This document shows positions 54,294 through 62,845 of a stretch of DNA of 64,000 nt, piece by piece. Position 1 is the first letter of the stretch. Each line of letters starts with the position of its first letter. The notes below the pieces were generated by a model. The model did no database searches. It saw only the letters and a list, made by a program, of their open reading frames with translations, and had not been told where the DNA came from. The stretch spans positions 62,001 to 126,000 of the forward strand of contig JBPDWA010000005.1 of assembly GCA_051295955.1 (NCBI GenBank), read 5' to 3'. The stretch is from Enterococcus faecalis_A (lineage in GTDB: Bacteria; Bacillota; Bacilli; Lactobacillales; Enterococcaceae). The translations under genes were made by a program, and so were the position numbers.

Positions 54294-55805
54294 TTGTTAA
54301 AAAAAACGCTGTTGGAAAAAATTGCCCATAGAAAGTTAACTATTTATCAGATTTTAGTAGAGCTGGCTCCTGGCGTTTATACTGTAAATACCATTGAAAA
54401 TGAATGTGAATACGCTTATCAACGCGTAAAATCTTTGCTTCATGAAATACATAACGATCTAGACAAACTGACTCAGAGTCGCTACCAACTATTAGATGCA
54501 GACAGACGAGTAAATATCACTGAAGAATTAATCAGTTACACAAGCTATCAACAATTTTTATTAAAAAATAGCTTGCCTTATCGTCTGATTTTGCATACGT
54601 TGCTTTATCCCCAAGATAAGCTACAGGATTTTTGCGAAAAACAATTTATCAGTGCAGCCTCTGTCAATCGAACGATTAAACCTTTACAAGACTACTTGCG
54701 AAATTATAATTTAAAGTTGAATGTCAATCAATTAGAAATCCAAGGGAAAGAATCAGTTGTCCGCATGGCCTTGTATAACTTTCTTTGGCTAAACTGCCAA
54801 GGGCAATCACTAGAAGTGGTTTTTAAAGATGTCCCGGCCTTCGAAGATTTGACGAATAAATTGCTACAGTTCATGCCCAAGCAAAACCAATATGTCGCCA
54901 AAAAAAGAATCCAAACCATCCTCAGTGTTTCCTTATTGCGGATTCAATCTGGCAACTATATTGATATTGACGATGACTTGGCTGGCTTCACTGAAGTTTC
55001 TGCTCAGTTTTTACAAAAATGCTTGTCCATAAAACTACCTGAAAATTTACTTAATAGAGAGTTTCAATATATAGCATTATTATGTTACAATGGCCCCTTT
55101 TACTCTAGTACTACCGATCCGCTTACCCAAAAAGCTCTGACTGATTTAAAAAGGGGATCTTGTTCTTTATTTCAATTAATCAATAACTTTGAAGCATTTT
55201 ACTTGCAGCGCTTCGTATCTTCAGCAGATACTGAACTGCTTGATGTCTTACGGGTTAACTTATTATGTATTGCATCCAACTATTTTATTTTTCAGCAACG
55301 AGTACCTACTTTATTTACGATGGTTCACTCAACAATTCAGGAAGAGTTGGTACTGTTTCAAGATTTATTGCTTCATATTCGTCAATTTTTAGCAAATTTA
55401 GCCAACAACAAGGAATTTCACTGGTTAAGAACTACAAAAGCGGACTTAGCGCTAACGTGGACACATTTATTGCTGCCTCATTATGAAGCCTTTAACTCGC
55501 AGCAGCAGTTAAAAGTTGGCTTGTTGCTGGACGCCAATTACCTATTGACCCAGCCACTGCTGCGCTTTTTGAAGCAACAATCATTTTTAAAAGTGGTTTT
55601 TCACGAAGAATCACTGCCTTTAGACTATGATTACATCATTACCACTTCGTTATTTTTAGTACCTGAAACAGCGACGTGTAAACTATTTGTTTACGATTTT
55701 TCGGTCCATGAAAAAGCATTGATCGAGCTATATCAACTTTTAAAAGAAGCTCATCTCCAAAAAAACACTCATTTACCAGCGGAGAAACAATGGGCTGCAT
55801 TATAA
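54294..55805 (+). CDS. Mga-type helix-turn-helix regulator
   Basis: A 503-residue relative of the regulator at 18165. The N-terminal winged helix-turn-helix is followed by a second one near residues 100-130 (F-I-S-A-A-S-V-N-R-T-I-K-P-L), then long helical PRD-like parts and a C-terminal EIIB-like end. I favour the TTG at 54294, with GGACGGAG just upstream; the ATG six codons earlier lacks any ribosome site. It stands alone between an oligopeptide-binding protein and a convergent C39-like gene. Its targets are unknown. Confidence 0.78.
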   Translation: MLKKTLLEKIAHRKLTIYQILVELAPGVYTVNTIENECEYAYQRVKSLLHEIHNDLDKLTQSRYQLLDADRRVNITEELISYTSYQQFLLKNSLPYRLILHTLLYPQDKLQDFCEKQFISAASVNRTIKPLQDYLRNYNLKLNVNQLEIQGKESVVRMALYNFLWLNCQGQSLEVVFKDVPAFEDLTNKLLQFMPKQNQYVAKKRIQTILSVSLLRIQSGNYIDIDDDLAGFTEVSAQFLQKCLSIKLPENLLNREFQYIALLCYNGPFYSSTTDPLTQKALTDLKRGSCSLFQLINNFEAFYLQRFVSSADTELLDVLRVNLLCIASNYFIFQQRVPTLFTMVHSTIQEELVLFQDLLLHIRQFLANLANNKEFHWLRTTKADLALTWTHLLLPHYEAFNSQQQLKVGLLLDANYLLTQPLLRFLKQQSFLKVVFHEESLPLDYDYIITTSLFLVPETATCKLFVYDFSVHEKALIELYQLLKEAHLQKNTHLPAEKQWAAL

Positions 55806-55844
55806 AGGGAACCGACAGACAAACGGCTGCTCCTTCCGTAAAAT

Positions 55845-55877
55845 GTAAAGGAGTAGGACGTTGTCCTACTCCTTTAC
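55845..55877. repeat. Palindromic element, GGAGTAGGA group
   Basis: Perfect 15-bp arms GTAAAGGAGTAGGAC and GTCCTACTCCTTTAC around a 3-base loop, between convergent genes. It may act as a terminator despite lacking a strong T run. Confidence 0.75.
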
Positions 55878-55910
55878 TATTTATTCACCTTAAGTCTATT
55901 TCTATGATTG

Positions 55911-56684
55911 CTAAGCTTCTTTGTATACTGTCCAGAAATTGACGGCTTCGTTGAGTATTTCTGCTGCAGTGTAAGTTCGTTTAGAATGACTTTTTTCGGC
56001 GGTATCGTTAGGATCATTAATCCAAAAATTCCCATTTTCCGTACCGCTCATCACCATAATATGGCCTGTTTTTGTGAAATAACCGGGTTTTACTGAAACA
56101 ATTACGGGATGGTTAGCTTTTAACTCTGCTTCGACTGTTGTCAGATTTGCGCCTAATTCTTGGCAGACATAACCTTTGGCTTCACTGTATGCTGCAAAAA
56201 TAGACCAAGCAGTTCCTTGACCTTCCAAGTAGTAATTATTACCGGCCCAATGTAGGACATCCAACGGTGAAACTTTTCGTTGATCTAAATACGAAGCGAC
56301 CATGGCTAAGGAAGCTAAGGCACAACCATTTATTCCTAATGTGTTACCGTCAGAGTTACCGACACCGTATGCAGCGTCTTTCCATTTATTATCGGTTTGT
56401 AATTGCAAATGAATCGGCAAGTGTCCCGTGAATTGCCCGGCGTCAATTGCTTGATTCACTTGTTCTGTATAGCTTAAAGCAACGGCTGGTTTCGCTTGGG
56501 ACTGACTGGTAGTTTCTGTGGTTGCTTTATTTTTTTTCTCAGCTACTTTTGGTTGTTCTTGTTTGAAAGCTATAGAAAGCCCGCTACTTTTCAGTGGAGC
56601 GATCTTAGCCAATACGCCGCCAAAACCAAAAGAAAGCAGCAAGATGAAAAGCAGCTTTCGCTGTTGCTTCATAATTTTTCTCAT
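55911..56684 (-). CDS. Exported C39-like (Peptidase_C39_2) protein
   Basis: A 257-residue protein with an N-terminal signal or anchor helix (about residues 11-28) and a Lys/Gln/Thr-rich linker to about residue 75. The domain follows with the nucleophile region G-I-N-G-C-A-L-A-S-L-A, His in K-T-G-H-I-M-V-M and W-I-N-D-P-N-D. This is the papain-like C39_2 family, often surface-located and of unknown substrate. The start at 56684 is 7 bases after GGAAGG; the ATG directly before it (56687) is possible. Confidence 0.85.
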   Translation of the reverse strand: MRKIMKQQRKLLFILLLSFGFGGVLAKIAPLKSSGLSIAFKQEQPKVAEKKNKATTETTSQSQAKPAVALSYTEQVNQAIDAGQFTGHLPIHLQLQTDNKWKDAAYGVGNSDGNTLGINGCALASLAMVASYLDQRKVSPLDVLHWAGNNYYLEGQGTAWSIFAAYSEAKGYVCQELGANLTTVEAELKANHPVIVSVKPGYFTKTGHIMVMSGTENGNFWINDPNDTAEKSHSKRTYTAAEILNEAVNFWTVYKEA

Positions 56685-56834
56685 CATTGTTCCTTCCTTT
56701 TCCAATTTTATTTTATGAACCTTTGATTTTTCAAAAAGAATTGTTCACTAGGAACTTCTATTTATTATACTATGGAATCGCCAGAAAAAAAGAGGAATTT
56801 CAATATTTCAAAGAAAAAAAGCGAACATATTTTC

Positions 56835-56863
56835 TTGAACTTCTTAAGAAAATTGGTTACAAT
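56835..56863 (+). promoter_or_regulatory. Promoter of the 120-residue hypothetical gene
   Basis: TTGAAC and TACAAT are exactly 17 bp apart, 59 bp before the ATG at 56922. Confidence 0.75.
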
Positions 56864-56921
56864 AAAGATAACTAACCACTTGAGTTCGGTTCTAATCTCA
56901 TTTCGTAAAGGAGGCAGAAGA

Positions 56922-57284
56922 ATGGATAATCATAAATCAACGATGAAAAGTATTACAAAATTGATCTCCCAATCTTCCCAGAATTTCTTTTCGGCTTTTT
57001 TAGAAGACTCTCAAGATAAAAAGAACAAAGTCAAAGAGCGCAAAGCAATTATTAAGCAATTACAAGTTGCAGCTGCTCAAAAATCACTAGTGGTGTTACA
57101 ATTAAAAAAAGTCCCTACTGCTCAAAAATTTGAAACTGTTTCCGGCTGGATTGTCTCCAAAAAAATCGGTGATTCGCTAATGGTTCGATTACAAGAAGAT
57201 CCTCAACAATTACGAATGATCCTCGTTGACTCTGTCATGAAAGTCAGCGCTCTTTCCAAGAGTGAAAATCGTCAAATAAAATAA
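56922..57284 (+). CDS. Hypothetical cytosolic protein, 120 residues
   Basis: A protein with a basic, Ser-rich N-terminal half and a compact C-terminal half (V-S-G-W-I-V-S-K-K-I-G-D-S-L-M-V-R-L) that suggests a small beta-barrel. No signal peptide or membrane helix. The start is the ATG at 56922, which has AAAGGAGG 8 bases upstream; a longer open frame before it spans the promoter and is not coding. I do not recognise a family. It has its own promoter and terminator. Confidence 0.75.
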   Translation: MDNHKSTMKSITKLISQSSQNFFSAFLEDSQDKKNKVKERKAIIKQLQVAAAQKSLVVLQLKKVPTAQKFETVSGWIVSKKIGDSLMVRLQEDPQQLRMILVDSVMKVSALSKSENRQIK

Positions 57285-57607
57285 ATATAGCTATAATCAT
57301 CAACAATGACTTAAAAAAGCAAGGCCTTCTTAAAAAGGAGAGGTCTTGCTTTTTTATTAAGTAAAAAAAGTGTAAGACAAAAGTAAGCATTACTTTTCCC
57401 TTACACACTAAAAATGAATAATAGCAAGAACAGAAGTAACACTTGCGGAAATAAGCTGAAGCTTACCAAAACTTTAAAAGCAAGTTTCGTAACTTCTCTC
57501 TTAATTCTTAGCGTTTAACACTTCTGCCCTAGCCTCTTTCTTTTCTATTAACACTCCTAAAGACGAATCTAAATTAAACACACCATTGATTCATCCCACA
57601 ATAAATT
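57285..57607. other. Intergenic spacer with hairpins
   Basis: Contains the terminator at 57312-57357, a second long hairpin at 57369-57409 (AGTGTAAG...CTTACACACT), and a single arm CACTTCTGCCCTAGCCTC near 57516-57535, like the palindrome at 53968. No gene seen. Confidence 0.55.
57312..57357 (+). terminator. Terminator of the 120-residue gene
   Basis: Arms AAAAAAGCAAGGCCTT and AGAGGTCTTGCTTTTTT enclose about 12 bases; a T run follows. Confidence 0.85.
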
Positions 57608-58210
57608 TCAGCTGCTTTTTTCTGAAAAAAAGGATCCTCTTTTTGGAACAAAAAGTTGTGGTGCTACTTTTACCAAAAGACTTAATACAATTCCGACATA
57701 TAAGACATTAATCAAAGCACTAGCTCCATTCATAATAAATGAATACCAGTAAGGACTCATTCCTTTAGGTGCATAAGCTCCCCAGACAAAAACCCCAGCC
57801 CAAAAGTGCCAGAACCAACGGGCAAAAACCGCAACGATACTACCTAGCAAAATGTAAGAAATTGCGCCTTTGTTTGATTCAGTGCTTACTGCTTGTCGAA
57901 TTTTGTTGGAAAAAAGACCGCCCATTCCGGCAAAGGCAAAAGCAAAGGGATATTCAAAAATTATTTGCGGCACTGAAATAAAATTTTTCATGGCATTCCC
58001 TAAAACGATACTTAACAAGCCCCAAATAAAGCCTGCTGTTATCCCAGGCACTAAGCCACGTCGATAGGAATATAAAACCAACGGCACTAAGCCTAAAGAC
58101 AGATCTAATGCTGCGTTTGATAGCTGAACAGGAATAAATGATAAAGCCATCGCCATAGCAGCGACGATCGTTCCTTCCATCCAGACGCGTAAATCCATTT
58201 TTTTTGACAC
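57608..58210 (-). CDS. thiT: Thiamine transporter, ECF S component
   Basis: A 200-residue membrane protein with six helices. V-W-M-E-G-T-I-V-A-A-M-A-M-A-L-S-F-I-P, A-L-D-L-S-L-G-L-V-P-L-V-L and the aromatic-rich block F-A-R-W-F-W-H-F-W-A-G-V-F-V-W-G-A-Y-A-P match ThiT, which binds thiamine and works with a shared EcfAA'T module encoded elsewhere. It lies behind a TPP riboswitch, which confirms the substrate. The ATG has AAGGAGG upstream. Confidence 0.96.
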   Translation of the reverse strand: MSKKMDLRVWMEGTIVAAMAMALSFIPVQLSNAALDLSLGLVPLVLYSYRRGLVPGITAGFIWGLLSIVLGNAMKNFISVPQIIFEYPFAFAFAGMGGLFSNKIRQAVSTESNKGAISYILLGSIVAVFARWFWHFWAGVFVWGAYAPKGMSPYWYSFIMNGASALINVLYVGIVLSLLVKVAPQLFVPKRGSFFSEKSS

Positions 58211-58243
58211 AAAAACTCCTCCTTATTAGAACAAACCAGTCAA

Positions 58244-58365
58244 CAAAGGAGGAGTAGTCATCTATCTACTCCATCACAATTCCTACGCTCGTATTAACGA
58301 ATCAGGTTCGAAGGGTTTAGAGCATGCTCAATCTCAGCCAATAAGGCTCCCCTTTGTGATGGCGT
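58244..58365 (-). promoter_or_regulatory. TPP riboswitch with terminator
   Basis: On the minus strand the aptamer reads GGGGAGCC, GGCTGAGA, ACCCTTCGAACCTGAT and AATACGAGCGTAGGAA, all core THI elements in order. It is followed by a hairpin GGAGTAG/CTACTCC with a T-containing stretch at 58246-58273. Thiamine diphosphate should shut off thiT. Confidence 0.95.
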
Positions 58366-58626
58366 TCTATTTAATTTTTAAGTCATCTTCAGACAACAAG
58401 TGTATTCTAGCATAAAAAAATGCCGTTGTAAATTTCCCACAAAGTATTCTTGTAAGAATTATTTATTAAATTTTAAATTAATGAGGGGAAATTTAGCCAC
58501 TTTTTTTAGGAATGCGCTATAATAAAAGCAAACGGTTGATAAAAAGTATTATACTTTTTTGCATAAACCAAGTATTAGTTCATTAGTTGTTTGTAAAGTA
58601 GCGTTTATCAATTTGGAGGAGAAGCT

Positions 58627-59124
58627 ATGTATTTAGTTGAATACGACCAGTCTTACTACCCATTAGTTGAAAAATTTTGTATCTCTACTGAGTTTTTGCA
58701 TCAAATATGCGAGCCTTTCAGAGCCATTGAGTTATGCAAGAAAGATCCGAACCGTCATGCGATCTTAGTGATCGATCAAAAAAGACTGGTTACTTTTTTT
58801 GTACTACACCAGCTAGATCGGTTAAATCCCTATACCCAGCAGCAAGACCGCTTATTGATTCGTAATTTTTCCATTGACTATCGTCATTTAGGTCAAGGTT
58901 ACACACGCAAGGTCTTTGCTGCCTTAAAAATTTATATCCACGAAAAGTTCCCCACAATTGACGCTTTACTGTTGATGATTTGCGATAACCAAACAGCAAA
59001 ATTAGCGCTGTATAAGCAGCTGGGCTTTAAAGATACAGGAATGCGACAAGAAAATCACAATACACAAACAATTATTTTGCATTATGAGCTTGATGAGCCT
59101 TATGAACCCCCTACTTTTTCTTAG
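58627..59124 (+). CDS. GNAT family acetyltransferase
   Basis: A 165-residue protein. The acetyl-CoA motif is shortened (R-H-L-G-Q-G-Y-T-R-K-V-F-A), and the C-terminal motif D-N-Q-T-A-K-L-A-L-Y-K-Q-L-G-F-K-D-T-G-M fits GNAT enzymes. Acceptor unknown. GGAGGAG precedes the ATG. It is a single gene. Confidence 0.85.
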   Translation: MYLVEYDQSYYPLVEKFCISTEFLHQICEPFRAIELCKKDPNRHAILVIDQKRLVTFFVLHQLDRLNPYTQQQDRLLIRNFSIDYRHLGQGYTRKVFAALKIYIHEKFPTIDALLLMICDNQTAKLALYKQLGFKDTGMRQENHNTQTIILHYELDEPYEPPTFS

Positions 59125-59319
59125 GAAAAATTGCATTTTTTCATATGATCTTTCATTAATTAACGGATATATAAAGAGTGGGATATCTAACCTTTAGCAG
59201 ACGATGCCGCTCTTTTGAAGTTTTCCTAGCCTAGTCAATATAACTGAGAAAAGCAGCTGTTATAAACCACTTTTTACATATAACTGACATCACAAGCGTT
59301 GAACTTCCACCAACTTCTA

Positions 59320-59365
59320 AAAAAATCTGGCAGCTACCTATGTAAAAGGCAGCTACCAGATTTTG
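59320..59365 (-). terminator. Terminator of the 260-residue gene
   Basis: Arms AAATCTGGCAGCTACC and GGCAGCTACCAGATTT pair over most of their length, with a T run on the minus strand. Confidence 0.65.
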
Positions 59366-59389
59366 ATACTATGGGCATTAGGCCGTTTA

Positions 59390-60172
59390 CTATCCATGGT
59401 GGGATAAAGTAAAAATTCCAAAGTCATCTTCTTGTTCCACTCGCCAGGTCCGCTTCGCTGAGTTATAGATTAACGTAGCAATCACTGGATCGTTTTGATA
59501 AGCGATATTTTTGGTCTTCCATAAAGAATCTTCTACCACATGAATCGGAATTCGATACTCTTTGCCCCGAACATCCATTTTGCTAAAACAAAAGACAACG
59601 CCTTCTTGTAAAATACTTTTCATATCTTTGAGCAATTCAACATCTAATTGCTCAACAGAAGCGCCTCGTTTAAAGAAGCTTTTCCGATCATTAACTCGTT
59701 CCAAAACAACACGTGTAATTTTCCCTGCTAATATGCGATAAAATTCATCAATATAACGATAATAAATACGTGTCATATTATCAATAAATTCAAAAAACAC
59801 AAAATCGTTTTGTAATTTATAAAAAAACGGAGAATGCAGACTTGTTTTCATATGTCCAAAATAAAGCAGCTCAGAAATTTCCAATGGCGTTAATTCCTTC
59901 AACATAGTAACATCAGAAAAATCAATCCATTTTATCTCTTCATTGATCCTACTTCTTTGCAAAGCATCAAAATATTGATTAACATTTGCTGCTCCTCGAA
60001 TAATTTTCAAACCAGTATGCATATCATATTCCCCTTCTTCAGCAGCTGGGTTCAACAAAAGCAAGTTGGACGGATGGTGGATAATTGACCGCGTAAAATC
60101 AGCATGGGTAATTCCTTTAGACAATACGGCATTACTTGTCACATCAATATGTACATAAATTAAATCGACCAT
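59390..60172 (-). CDS. Hypothetical protein, 260 residues
   Basis: A soluble protein without signal peptide, rich in Ile, Tyr and Phe. Possible features are an N-terminal sheet (M-V-D-L-I-Y-V-H-I-D-V-T-S-N), a helical middle (R-I-Y-Y-R-Y-I-D-E-F-Y-R-I-L) and a strand-rich end (Y-R-I-P-I-H-V-V-E-D-S-L-W). I recognise no family or catalytic motif. A ribosome site GGGGGATGGGAAA lies before the start. It is a single gene divergent from the sortase. Confidence 0.7.
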   Translation of the reverse strand: MVDLIYVHIDVTSNAVLSKGITHADFTRSIIHHPSNLLLLNPAAEEGEYDMHTGLKIIRGAANVNQYFDALQRSRINEEIKWIDFSDVTMLKELTPLEISELLYFGHMKTSLHSPFFYKLQNDFVFFEFIDNMTRIYYRYIDEFYRILAGKITRVVLERVNDRKSFFKRGASVEQLDVELLKDMKSILQEGVVFCFSKMDVRGKEYRIPIHVVEDSLWKTKNIAYQNDPVIATLIYNSAKRTWRVEQEDDFGIFTLSHHG

Positions 60173-60399
60173 TTTCCCATCCCCCTTTACATTTATCTCT
60201 ACAAATTATTTTACAATATTTTTCTAAGAAAAGCTTGTATCTTTTCGTTTAAAATTCCATTACAAAACAACCGCCAAAGATGATTAAATTTGTATTATAT
60301 GTAAAATTAGCATTTTGAATACTTGAGTCTACTAAAAAGCCCAGCTAGTTTTTTCTAAAGAGGTATGCTAAACTGTAGACAGAATAAGGAGGCGTTTGT

Positions 60400-61146
60400 G
60401 TGGCACTCAGAAAACAAACTAAGAAAAAATCTCGGGTGAAAAATTGGCTGATAAATATCGGTTTACTATTACTTCTTTTAATAGGTTTAGCGTTAATTTT
60501 TAATAATCAAATCCGTAGTTGGATTGTCCAAATAAATAGTGAAGCCTACTCTGCTAGTCGCTTAACACCTGAGCAAGTGAAAAAAAACGCTCAACGAAAA
60601 GTAAGCTACGACTTTGACGCTGTTGAATCACTAAGTACAGAAAGCGTCTTAAAAGCTCAGTTAAAAAACAAAGACTTACCAGTAATTGGTGTCATTGCCA
60701 TCCCTGATGTTTCTGTTAACTTACCAATCTTTAAGGGCTTATCAAATGTCGCCTTATTAACCGGTGCAGGTACAATGAAGGCTGATGAAGCAATGGGCAA
60801 AGGCAATTACGCCTTAGCCAGTCACCGCACAGAAGATGGCGTGTCACTTTTTTCCCCGATTGAACGGGTGAAACCTGATCAATTAATTTACGTAACGGAT
60901 TTAACGACAGTGTATACCTATCGCGTTACCTCAGTCAATAAAGTAGAACCTACTCGCGTCGAGTTAATTGACGATGTTCCAAATAAAAAATTGATTACAC
61001 TAATCACTTGTGGTGATTTACAAGCAACCACTAGAATTGCTGTTCAGGGAGAATTGATAACAACTACTCCCATCGGCAAAACATCAACTACTATTCGAGA
61101 TGCTTTCAAAATCAAACAAAAAACGTTAGAAAATTGGGTACGCTAA
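60400..61146 (+). CDS. srtA: Class A sortase
   Basis: A 248-residue membrane transpeptidase. One N-terminal helix (about residues 15-33) anchors it, and the beta-barrel has the triad His142 (A-S-H-R-T-E-D-G), Cys204 (L-I-T-C-G-D) and Arg212 (T-T-R-I-A). It cleaves LPxTG-type signals and joins proteins to peptidoglycan precursors; the FPKTG protein at 20373 is a likely client. The start is GTG, with AAGGAGG 7 bases upstream. Confidence 0.95.
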   Translation: MALRKQTKKKSRVKNWLINIGLLLLLLIGLALIFNNQIRSWIVQINSEAYSASRLTPEQVKKNAQRKVSYDFDAVESLSTESVLKAQLKNKDLPVIGVIAIPDVSVNLPIFKGLSNVALLTGAGTMKADEAMGKGNYALASHRTEDGVSLFSPIERVKPDQLIYVTDLTTVYTYRVTSVNKVEPTRVELIDDVPNKKLITLITCGDLQATTRIAVQGELITTTPIGKTSTTIRDAFKIKQKTLENWVR

Positions 61147-61150
61147 AAGC

Positions 61151-61209
61151 AAAAATGGAGCTAAAGTTATTCTGAAACTTATGGAATCAGACTTTGGTTC
61201 CATTTTTTA
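61151..61209 (+). terminator. Terminator of srtA
   Basis: Arms AAAAATGGA..AAAGT and ACTTTGGTTCCATTTTTT form a mostly paired stem followed by a T run. Confidence 0.6.
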
Positions 61210-61254
61210 TTCTAACTGGCTAAACTCGGAGCCTCGGCTACCAAAAGGTTTTCG

Positions 61255-61476
61255 TTATAGTTCATCCGTTTGCTTCCAGCATGCTATAAAAAGACGCAAG
61301 CCAGCTAACAAAAGAATTAACGGAGACAGATAGAGTGAAAGCATCAGCCATTCACGAGTGAAAACGTCAGTTAATGAATGATGATACGTTACCGCATAGA
61401 CCATGGGCAGCCCAAAGATAATTAATATGTAGTATAAGGCAAACTCAATGACATACGACACATAAGAACCCTTCAC
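61255..61476 (-). CDS. Small two-helix membrane protein
   Basis: A 73-residue protein with helices at about residues 8-30 and 42-65. The start is GTG with AGGAGG 8 bases upstream, which makes it a convincing gene. No known family; it lies convergent to the sortase and alone. Confidence 0.65.
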   Translation of the reverse strand: MKGSYVSYVIEFALYYILIIFGLPMVYAVTYHHSLTDVFTREWLMLSLYLSPLILLLAGLRLFIACWKQTDEL

Positions 61477-61560
61477 TTTTCTTTCCTCCTATCTAATATC
61501 TATTCCTTTTTAGTGTATCGTTTCAAAGAAAAAGAGACATCCTGCTAAAGTCTTATTTTT

Positions 61561-62037
61561 TTATTTTTTTTTTGCTAAATCTTGTTTCAATTTTGACAAC
61601 CAGGCATTGGTTCCCATGTTTATCATGGCATAGGTTTCATCAAAATCACCAGTGTAATAAGGATCAGGAACTTCTTTTTCACTTTGACCAGCGACCGGTT
61701 CCATAAACAAATGAATTTTCTGCCACTGATTTTTCGGTGCCATTTCTTTTAAATCTCTAAGATTATTTTGATCCAAGGCAATGATGTAATCATAATGGTC
61801 AAAATCAGACGCTGTGATTTGCGTAGCCCGTAATCCAGTTGCTGAAATGCCTTGCTGAGCTAAAATATTTCTTGTACCTTTATGGGGAATACTGCCTACT
61901 TCCCAATGACTAGTAGCAGCTGAAGCAACGGCAATTGTTTCACTCAGGCCTGCTGCTGCTACTTTGTGCCTAAAAATTGCTTCTGCCATCGGTGAGCGAC
62001 AAATATTACCTAAACAGACAAATAATACCTGAATCAT
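61561..62037 (-). CDS. Low-molecular-weight protein-tyrosine phosphatase
   Basis: A 158-residue phosphatase. The P-loop is C-L-G-N-I-C-R-S-P near the N-terminus, and the general acid lies in P-D-P-Y-Y-T-G-D-F-D. The ATG at 62037 is 8 bases after GGAG; an ATG two codons earlier (62043) is too close to the site. It follows a TetR-family gene by 43 bp, same strand. Confidence 0.93.
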   Translation of the reverse strand: MIQVLFVCLGNICRSPMAEAIFRHKVAAAGLSETIAVASAATSHWEVGSIPHKGTRNILAQQGISATGLRATQITASDFDHYDYIIALDQNNLRDLKEMAPKNQWQKIHLFMEPVAGQSEKEVPDPYYTGDFDETYAMINMGTNAWLSKLKQDLAKKK

Positions 62038-62080
62038 CAACATTTCTCCTTTAATAATAAATAACATAAGCTTGTCTCGC

Positions 62081-62650
62081 TTAGTTATCCTGTTCTTTAG
62101 TGTAGAGACGATAGGAATATAATTCCGTATCTTTTGCTAAACGAAATAATTGAGCAGCAATCACTAATGGCGTTTCTTGATAACCTTTTATAATCCAATT
62201 GATTAAAACTCCACTACATCCATATGAAAAAAACATAGCATAAAAGTGCTTGTCTTCTTCCAGCAATTGCTTTTCTACGTCCAATTGTTCAAAAAACTTA
62301 ATAAATAGTTGATTGGTTACCTCAAAAAAAGCCTTCATTAATACATCTGAATCTGAGGAAACAGTGTTATGATAAAAATCACCTTTATTTTGGATCGCCT
62401 TTAACATCTTGAGGGTTTGCTCCTCCCAATTATTAACACTTACCTCCGACGTTAAATAGACTAAGGCATCTTTTTGATAAACCCATCGGAGCAAGTCATA
62501 TTTGCTAGCAAAGTGATAATAAAAGGTTTGACGATTGAGTCCTACTTTTTTCGTGATATCTTGAACGCTAATTTTGTGAAAAGTACGTTTTTCACATAAC
62601 GTAATTAAGGCTTCAGCGATTGCTTCTTTAGTATCTTGAGTTTCTTTCAT
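62081..62650 (-). CDS. TetR family regulator (DhaS-like)
   Basis: A 189-residue regulator. The helix-turn-helix is I-S-V-Q-D-I-T-K-K-V-G-L-N-R-Q-T-F-Y-Y-H-F, and the C-terminal part with F-F-S-Y-G-C-S-G-V-L-I-N-W-I-I-K-G resembles the DhaS/TetR_C group. It precedes the phosphatase gene, with which it is probably co-transcribed. No dha genes are near. Confidence 0.9.
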   Translation of the reverse strand: MKETQDTKEAIAEALITLCEKRTFHKISVQDITKKVGLNRQTFYYHFASKYDLLRWVYQKDALVYLTSEVSVNNWEEQTLKMLKAIQNKGDFYHNTVSSDSDVLMKAFFEVTNQLFIKFFEQLDVEKQLLEEDKHFYAMFFSYGCSGVLINWIIKGYQETPLVIAAQLFRLAKDTELYSYRLYTKEQDN

Positions 62651-62786
62651 TACACATCCCTATCCCTCACTTTTACTTTATCTCTATCATGACAAAAAAA
62701 ATCCGAAATGGCAATTTTTCTTTTACGATTTAAGTAGATATTTACTTTTTTTCTAAGTCTTTACCTTCTTTTCATTAGGAAATAAT

Positions 62787-62819
62787 AAAAAAGACGAGTG
62801 AGTAACTCGTCTTTTTTAT
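62787..62819. terminator. Bidirectional terminator
   Basis: Perfect arms AAAAAGACGAGT and ACTCGTCTTTTT around a 5-base loop, after the SagA-like gene. Confidence 0.85.
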
Positions 62820-62845
62820 TATTTCTTTATTCGTATTAATAATTA

